This document shows, piece after piece, positions 62,701 through 64,000 of a stretch of 64,000 nucleotides of DNA. Positions within the stretch are counted from its first letter, which is position 1; every line of letters begins with the position of its first letter. Location: the NCBI GenBank assembly GCA_013397075.1, contig VWZS01000630.1, positions 1-64,000 on the forward strand, in the 5' to 3' direction. The position numbers and the translations under genes are program-made. The notes below the pieces were generated by a model. It did not search any database, was not told the DNA's origin, and saw only the letters and a list, made by a program, of their open reading frames with translations. The stretch is from Rhabdornis inornatus (lineage: Eukaryota > Chordata > Aves > Passeriformes > Rhabdornithidae).

Positions 62701-63844
62701 GTTTTTTTCCCCTATGACTCCCTATCAAGTTTTGCCTCATATTAATTGAATGAGCTTTGTGAACTGTGTTTGCAAAATGTATTCATCAGTTCTTTCACAC
62801 TGCCCCACCTCATGCCTGGCAGAACCAGGACCTGCTCTCAGCCCATGCTCTGGAAGCCCAAGAGTTACTGAAACACTTAGTCAAATAAATACACAGAAAC
62901 TTTTAAAAATGCTGTTGTTTTAAAAAAGAAAAATAATGGAGGGTATCAAATTTCCAACTGCCCTAAGGCTATGCCAAATTAAATGCTAAACCTCATATAT
63001 GAAACTCTCTGGTTTCCAATAAATAGGCCCTTAACCAGTTATTTGCTGTAACTATGCTTTTAAAGTTGAATCACATGGAAAACAGCAGAGTGGTGACAAA
63101 TCAAGATCTCTGCTCATACAATAAACTACAGCCCAAACCAGAAATGCAAATGGTACTTATAGATTTTAATATGTGCAGAACAAGCTCAATTCCACACAGA
63201 TTTAACAACAGTTTCCAAGAGTTACAGTGCAGGCAGACAAACCCTGTTCAAGTGACTCCATCTGGTTTGCAGACATGTTTAAAGGGAATAATCCAATTAC
63301 TGCATCATTGCATGTTAACCAGGGCTGCGTTACAACAAGCCACTTACAGAAAGTGAAATATGTAATAGTAAAAGAATTCCTTCAGCTTTCTGGAAGCCAC
63401 AGGCAGCAGCAGGAGGTGCAATGAATGCACTGACTAGCAAACTCTGAGTAACCTCACACTAACTCAGGCCATGAAACTAAACTACATGGAGTGTGGAAGA
63501 AACTGCTTTAGGCAGAGAAAGTTCCAAACTAGACTTTTAAAGAGGATTCTTCCAGCAGGGACACCAAGGCATTCAGTGGCACTGTTTTGCCTAATTCTCC
63601 TCTCAGCAGGACTGTAAGAAGATAAATAGTTAAGGCTTAAAAGTGTCTTTAGGCTCTCTGTTTATCTGTGGGCAACAGTGAATGCTCAGAAAACTTCTGA
63701 CCAGGGCAAAACCATGAATCTCCAACTTACATCATTGAAAGTTAACTGGACTTCCTTCTTCTCTCCCAGTTTCAGAGAAGAGATGGGAAATGTGGATGTG
63801 CCAAGAGTCTCGTCCATAACATAGTTGGCATCCATGAGAGTAAC
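32610..63844 (-). CDS. PLA2G4A: PLA2G4A, cytosolic phospholipase A2 alpha (14 exons, 5' end off window)
   Basis: Calcium-activated enzyme that cleaves arachidonate from the sn-2 position of membrane phospholipids, feeding prostaglandin and leukotriene synthesis; it moves from cytosol to ER, Golgi and nuclear envelope membranes. Joining 63731-63844, 61317-61354, 59468-59606, 54209-54345, 50391-50613, 49543-49657, 47033-47170, 45511-45603, 44081-44152, 42099-42362, 36923-37107, 33869-34064, 33559-33716 and 32610-32741 (all complemented) gives 2004 nt in one frame: 667 residues plus TAG. The human protein has 749 residues and the first exon here starts at about human residue 89, so about 88 residues lie off-window. 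Every intron is GT-AG and every junction falls where the human protein continues without gap. The GLSGS nucleophile motif, GSGGGFR oxyanion segment and DSGLTFNLP catalytic aspartate are intact. Known family facts supply the function; the exon model is read from sequence. Confidence 0.97.
32742..33558 (-). other. PLA2G4A intron, 817 bp
   Basis: Between exons 13 and 14; AT-rich, no repeats recognised. GTAAGT donor and ccctgcag acceptor. Confidence 0.85.
33559..33716 (-). CDS. PLA2G4A: PLA2G4A window exon 13: acidic C-terminal region
   Basis: Two bases complete Gly, then 52 residues with PRETQEEKDFADFDIFDDPD and FSTFNFQYPNEAFKRLHDLM, ending NTLNNMD. Clear match to human. Acceptor gtcctgtgcag, donor GTAAGT, phase 0. 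Confidence 0.96.
33717..33868 (-). other. PLA2G4A intron, 152 bp
   Basis: Shortest intron of the gene; no repeats. Confidence 0.9.
33869..34064 (-). CDS. PLA2G4A: PLA2G4A window exon 12: C-terminal catalytic region
   Basis: Encodes EILLAEKWAKMNKLPFPKID through CPTIIHFVLANIDFRKYKAP, with one base of Gly left over. Close match to human except a short variable stretch (PKDTSSEKD). Acceptor ctctttccag, donor GTGAGC. Confidence 0.96.
34194..34645 (+). mobile_element. CR1 LINE 3' fragment, intronic
   Basis: About 450 bp of CR1 end: ggatgatcagagggatggag, gttcagcctggagaggagaa, ggtgtccctgcccatggc, and cccttccagcacaaacc. Antisense to PLA2G4A. Confidence 0.9.
36131..36216 (-). mobile_element. CR1 LINE 3' tip, intronic
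   Basis: atagaatcgttaatgttgga then agacctccaagatcacac, the CR1 subfamily also seen at 2706 and 56021. Confidence 0.75.
36923..37107 (-). CDS. PLA2G4A: PLA2G4A window exon 11: catalytic aspartate
   Basis: Two bases complete Asp, then PDEFERIYEPLDVKSKKIHIV, DSGLTFNLPYPLILRPQRG and VDLIISFDFSARPSDSSPPFK. The Asp of DSGLTF is human Asp549, the catalytic partner of Ser228. The lysines of KSKK (human 541-544) bind phosphoinositide, and the Arg of RPQRG (human 566) is also needed for activity. Acceptor ccctgcag, donor GTAAGT, phase 0. Confidence 0.97.
37482..37782 (+). mobile_element. CR1 LINE 3' fragment, intronic
   Basis: ggtcccagactctgttcagt, aagttccacctcaacatgag, gtgtcacctgctctgggtga, and gattctgtgatcc-type end near 37780. 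Antisense to the gene. Confidence 0.9.
38021..38061. repeat. (CCATAT)n microsatellite
   Basis: Six perfect CCATAT units plus five bases in the long intron between exons 10 and 11. Perfect units suggest a mutable locus. Confidence 0.95.
39387..39486 (+). mobile_element. CR1 LINE 3' tail, intronic
   Basis: gggttgatggttggacttga, taatcttaaaagtcttttcc and a decayed tail. Confidence 0.65.
40934..41075 (-). mobile_element. CR1 LINE 3' fragment, intronic
   Basis: atcacagattcatgggatgg, ttggaaaggaccctgaagat, ggcagggacaccttccacta and gggcttggacacttccag. Confidence 0.85.
41392..41626 (+). mobile_element. CR1 LINE 3' fragment, intronic
   Basis: Contains ggctccccgtggg-like block and ggtgggattgttggggtgtc, cagggccaggagttggac and gattctgtgatcc. 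Same subfamily tail as 61131-61236. Confidence 0.75.
42099..42362 (-). CDS. PLA2G4A: PLA2G4A window exon 10: linker, Ser505-type MAPK site
   Basis: Encodes a diverged glutamate- and serine-rich segment (REWRERLQESSQESSQES), then WVQRMLMALVGDSALFNTRE, KVHNFMLGLNLN and YPLSPL. The Ser of PLSP corresponds to human Ser505, phosphorylated by MAP kinases to raise activity. The QESS portion is a 12-bp triplication not seen in the human protein. The acidic tail before AAVA also differs from mammals. Acceptor tttgtatgcag, donor GTCAGT. Confidence 0.95.
42286..42321 (-). repeat. 12-bp tandem repeat (3 units) inside PLA2G4A exon 10
   Basis: Three adjacent 12-bp units on the plus strand (gctctcctggct, gctctcctggct, gctctcctgcag); the first two are identical and the third ends differently. 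They code a repeated Gln-Glu-Ser-Ser-like tetrapeptide, so the expansion keeps the frame and adds residues to a flexible loop. Confidence 0.9.
42363..44080 (-). other. PLA2G4A intron, 1718 bp
   Basis: No repeats or other features recognised. Confidence 0.85.
44081..44152 (-). CDS. PLA2G4A: PLA2G4A window exon 9: acidic serine-rich linker
   Basis: A 72-nt exon coding ENIRLKHLLSNDSSDSEDES followed by QHLK and one base of Gly. It matches the human linker exon with its SNDSSDSDDES core, a disordered, serine- and acid-rich loop within the catalytic domain. Acceptor ttcaacag, donor GTAAGG. Confidence 0.94.
44153..45510 (-). other. PLA2G4A intron, 1358 bp
   Basis: No repeats recognised; ordinary AT-rich intron. 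Confidence 0.85.
45511..45603 (-). CDS. PLA2G4A: PLA2G4A window exon 8: end of first catalytic half
   Basis: Two bases complete Gly, then 30 residues VWGSAFSILFNRVLGVS..., closing with TMEEEL and one base of Glu. The run after VLGVS (HSQNKGP) starts the flexible acidic linker and differs from mammals. Acceptor ctttcag, donor GTACTA, which departs from the GTRAGT consensus but is the only one that keeps frame with the next exon. Confidence 0.93.
   Translation of the reverse strand: MYGAVHFQYYLTESLVSPILRIKGLPWKKN
45788..46869 (+). mobile_element. Outer solo LTR (ERVK-like) interrupted by a younger LTR
   Basis: Begins TGTTGCG and ends CGCATCA, an imperfect terminal inverted pair, and is flanked on both sides by the 6-bp duplication CAATTA (45782-45787 and 46870-46875). 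Six-base duplications are typical of ERVK/alpha-type retroviruses. The right half has CCAAT-type boxes (attggttaat, gattggttgc) and an AATAAA at about 46671, giving plus orientation, antisense to PLA2G4A. Without the nested insert and its duplicated site it is about 674 bp. No internal retroviral genes remain, so this is a solo LTR. Confidence 0.85.
45959..46360 (+). mobile_element. Inner solo LTR (402 bp) nested in the outer LTR
   Basis: Starts TGTGGA and ends ACCACA, nearly perfect inverted ends, and is flanked by cttatc (45953-45958) and cttacc (46361-46366), a 6-bp target duplication with one mismatch. It has a TTTAAATA-type TATA box at about 46258 and AATAAA near 46280, followed by a GT-rich stretch, the layout of U3-R-U5. 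Being inside the other LTR, it inserted later. Confidence 0.8.
47033..47170 (-). CDS. PLA2G4A: PLA2G4A window exon 7: catalytic domain
   Basis: Two bases complete Asp, then 45 residues including WVEFSPYEIGMAKYGTFM, DLFGSKFFMGTVVKK and PLHFLM, plus one base of Gly. Strong match to the human segment. Acceptor gattttgcag, donor GTAAGT. The next intron holds the nested LTR insertion. Confidence 0.96.
47171..49542 (-). other. PLA2G4A intron, 2372 bp
   Basis: One short CR1 tip at 49206; otherwise unique. Confidence 0.85.
49206..49262 (-). mobile_element. CR1 LINE 3' tip, intronic
   Basis: cggaatcattaaagttggta, then ctaagatcatcaagtgcaac; very short. Confidence 0.65.
49543..49657 (-). CDS. PLA2G4A: PLA2G4A window exon 6: catalytic domain
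   Basis: Encodes RMDTTLSNMKEKVNNAQ, then LPLFTCLHVKPDVSELMFA and one base of the next Asp codon. The CLHVKPDVSELMF block is near-identical to human. Acceptor tccctgcag, donor GTGTGT, a weaker but valid donor. Confidence 0.95.
49658..50390 (-). other. PLA2G4A intron, 733 bp
   Basis: No repeats recognised. Confidence 0.85.
50391..50613 (-). CDS. PLA2G4A: PLA2G4A window exon 5: catalytic domain
   Basis: The first base completes the Trp codon, then 74 residues from YMSTLYSHPDFP through SGQPVTFTDIFGMLIGETLICD. The text matches human cPLA2-alpha almost residue for residue from about position 233. Acceptor ttgccattgcag, donor GTGAGT after a complete codon (phase 0). Confidence 0.96.
51057..51600 (-). 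mobile_element. CR1 LINE 3' fragment, intronic
   Basis: Longest CR1 in the window, about 540 bp: tcacagaatcccagaatggt, ccaccaccctcacaggaaag, cctctggactctctccagca and aggtggggtctcacctgagc. Sense with the gene, opening within 450 bp of exon 5. Confidence 0.92.
53559..53822 (-). mobile_element. CR1 LINE 3' fragment, intronic
   Basis: agaatcacaaggttggaaga, atcatcaagtccaaccca, ccacatccagtgttttttaa, and tttttcctaatatccaacct. Confidence 0.88.
54209..54345 (-). CDS. PLA2G4A: PLA2G4A window exon 4: oxyanion hole and nucleophile serine
   Basis: Encodes VPVIAVLGSGGGFRAM through AGLSGST plus two bases of a Trp codon (human 187-232). GSGGGFR holds the glycine-rich oxyanion hole and Arg200; the central Ser of GLSGS corresponds to nucleophile Ser228. 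Acceptor tccctgcag, donor GTAAGG. This exon is GC-richer than the others and contains the most conserved stretch in the protein. Confidence 0.97.
56021..56392 (-). mobile_element. CR1 LINE 3' fragment, intronic
   Basis: atggaatcacaggtgggaca, atcatcaagtccaaccatca, gccctgggcagcccttccaa, and tgagccttcttttctccaag. Same subfamily as 2706-3225. Confidence 0.88.
58414..58583 (+). mobile_element. CR1 LINE 3' tail, intronic
   Basis: gtgtccaaggccaggttgga, ggtgtccctgcccatggcaa and cctgattctgtgat. Confidence 0.85.
59032..59272 (-). mobile_element. CR1 LINE 3' fragment, intronic
   Basis: aataacagaatcccaggacg, catccaacctggccttggac, ccccaccctcacagggaaga. It ends about 200 bp from exon 3. Confidence 0.85.
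59468..59606 (-). CDS. PLA2G4A: PLA2G4A window exon 3: start of catalytic domain
   Basis: The first base completes a Cys codon, followed by 46 residues containing the conserved DLRFSMALCDEEKRFRQQR segment and ending at SRD just before the catalytic core. The part after that segment is more variable than the rest, as is usual between species here. Acceptor ttgcaaacag, donor GTAAGT after GAT. It is one residue shorter than the human equivalent (139-186). Confidence 0.95.
59607..61316 (-). other. PLA2G4A intron, 1710 bp
   Basis: One CR1 tail near its 3' gene-side boundary at 61131-61236; remainder unique. Confidence 0.85.
61131..61236 (+). mobile_element. CR1 LINE 3' tail, intronic
   Basis: gggactcttggggtgtcttg, gggccaggagttggactttg, gattccaca-type end. 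Ends 81 bp from the 38-nt microexon. Confidence 0.75.
61317..61354 (-). CDS. PLA2G4A: PLA2G4A window exon 2: 38-nt microexon
   Basis: A 38-nt exon coding VTEMTLELSLEV plus the first two bases of a Cys codon, equal to human residues 127-139, at the end of the C2 domain and the linker to the catalytic domain. The acceptor is a T-rich tract ending ttttttag before GTCACAG; an alternative AG seven bases further in (after CAC) would break the frame, so the upstream AG is chosen. Donor is GTGAGT after TATG. Confidence 0.92.
61355..63730 (-). other. PLA2G4A intron, 2376 bp
   Basis: No repeats recognised. Acceptor side of the microexon has a long T-rich tract on the minus strand. Confidence 0.85.
63731..63844 (-). 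CDS. PLA2G4A: PLA2G4A window exon 1: end of C2 domain, third calcium-binding loop
   Basis: Encodes 38 residues beginning VTLMDANYVMDETLG, matching human residues 89-126 of the C2 domain. The Asp and Asn of LMDAN correspond to human D93 and N95, which ligate calcium in loop CBL3. Acceptor cttccag precedes the first codon and donor GTAAGT follows GAT, so both ends are phase 0. The preceding exons, with the remaining calcium loops and the start codon, are beyond position 64000. Confidence 0.95.
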
Positions 63845-64000
63845 CTGGAAGAGATATCTGGATATTCAATTCTACTGCAAGAAATCCCTTTTCAATTCCA
63901 TCAAGCCTATGCCTGAAGTAAAAAAAAAAAAATATATGGAAAAAGAATGGGCCTGACCCAACCCACTCAATGCCCAGTGCCAACTGACATTTCTTTTAAA

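Noticed and set aside
1..64000. CRISPR arrays, tRNA or rRNA genes, prokaryotic operons
   Set aside because: Looked for and not seen; the tandem repeats present are micro- and minisatellites without spacers of uniform length.

Overview
The window is vertebrate nuclear DNA, most likely from a bird and probably a passerine. The evidence is an AT-rich background, long introns with canonical GT-AG splice sites, many 5'-truncated CR1 LINE copies in both orientations, and ERVL/ERVK-type LTRs of the kind found in avian genomes. There are no bacterial-style operons, tRNA genes, rRNA genes or CRISPR arrays.

One real gene is present: PLA2G4A, the cytosolic phospholipase A2 (cPLA2-alpha), on the minus strand. 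Fourteen coding exons lie between 63844 and 32610 and join in frame into 2004 nt (667 residues plus stop). This corresponds to about human residue 89 to the C-terminus. The first coding exons (N-terminal half of the C2 domain) and the promoter lie beyond position 64000. The recognisable parts are the last calcium-binding loop of C2, the oxyanion-hole glycines and arginine, the GLSGS nucleophile serine, the catalytic aspartate, the MAP-kinase site in the linker and the MNK-type site near the C-terminus. All junction phases agree and no frameshift or stop is seen. The gene therefore looks intact, with a lineage-specific C-terminal tail and a 12-bp triplication in its linker exon.

Positions 1 to about 31300 lie beyond the 3' end of PLA2G4A and hold no gene that I recognise. 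This fits the gene-poor stretch known downstream of this gene in other amniotes. What can be identified there is repeats: an ERVL-type solo LTR (1895-2568) with an internal AT-rich microsatellite, two more LTR-like units (11152-11525, 16668-17138), CR1 fragments, a broken ERV with a gag start (26925-27347) next to a GC-richer, internally duplicated block of unknown origin (about 24200-26924), and a 23-bp minisatellite in two clusters (30321-30389 and 30686-30777).

The introns carry about 13 CR1 fragments with no clear strand bias. One intron, 45604-47032, holds the clearest structure outside the gene: a solo LTR (45788-46869) with a CAATTA target-site duplication, itself split by a younger solo LTR (45959-46360) with its own near-perfect 6-bp duplication. 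I saw no unknown multi-gene system here. The most unexplained piece is the 24.2-27.7 kb retroviral-remnant region.
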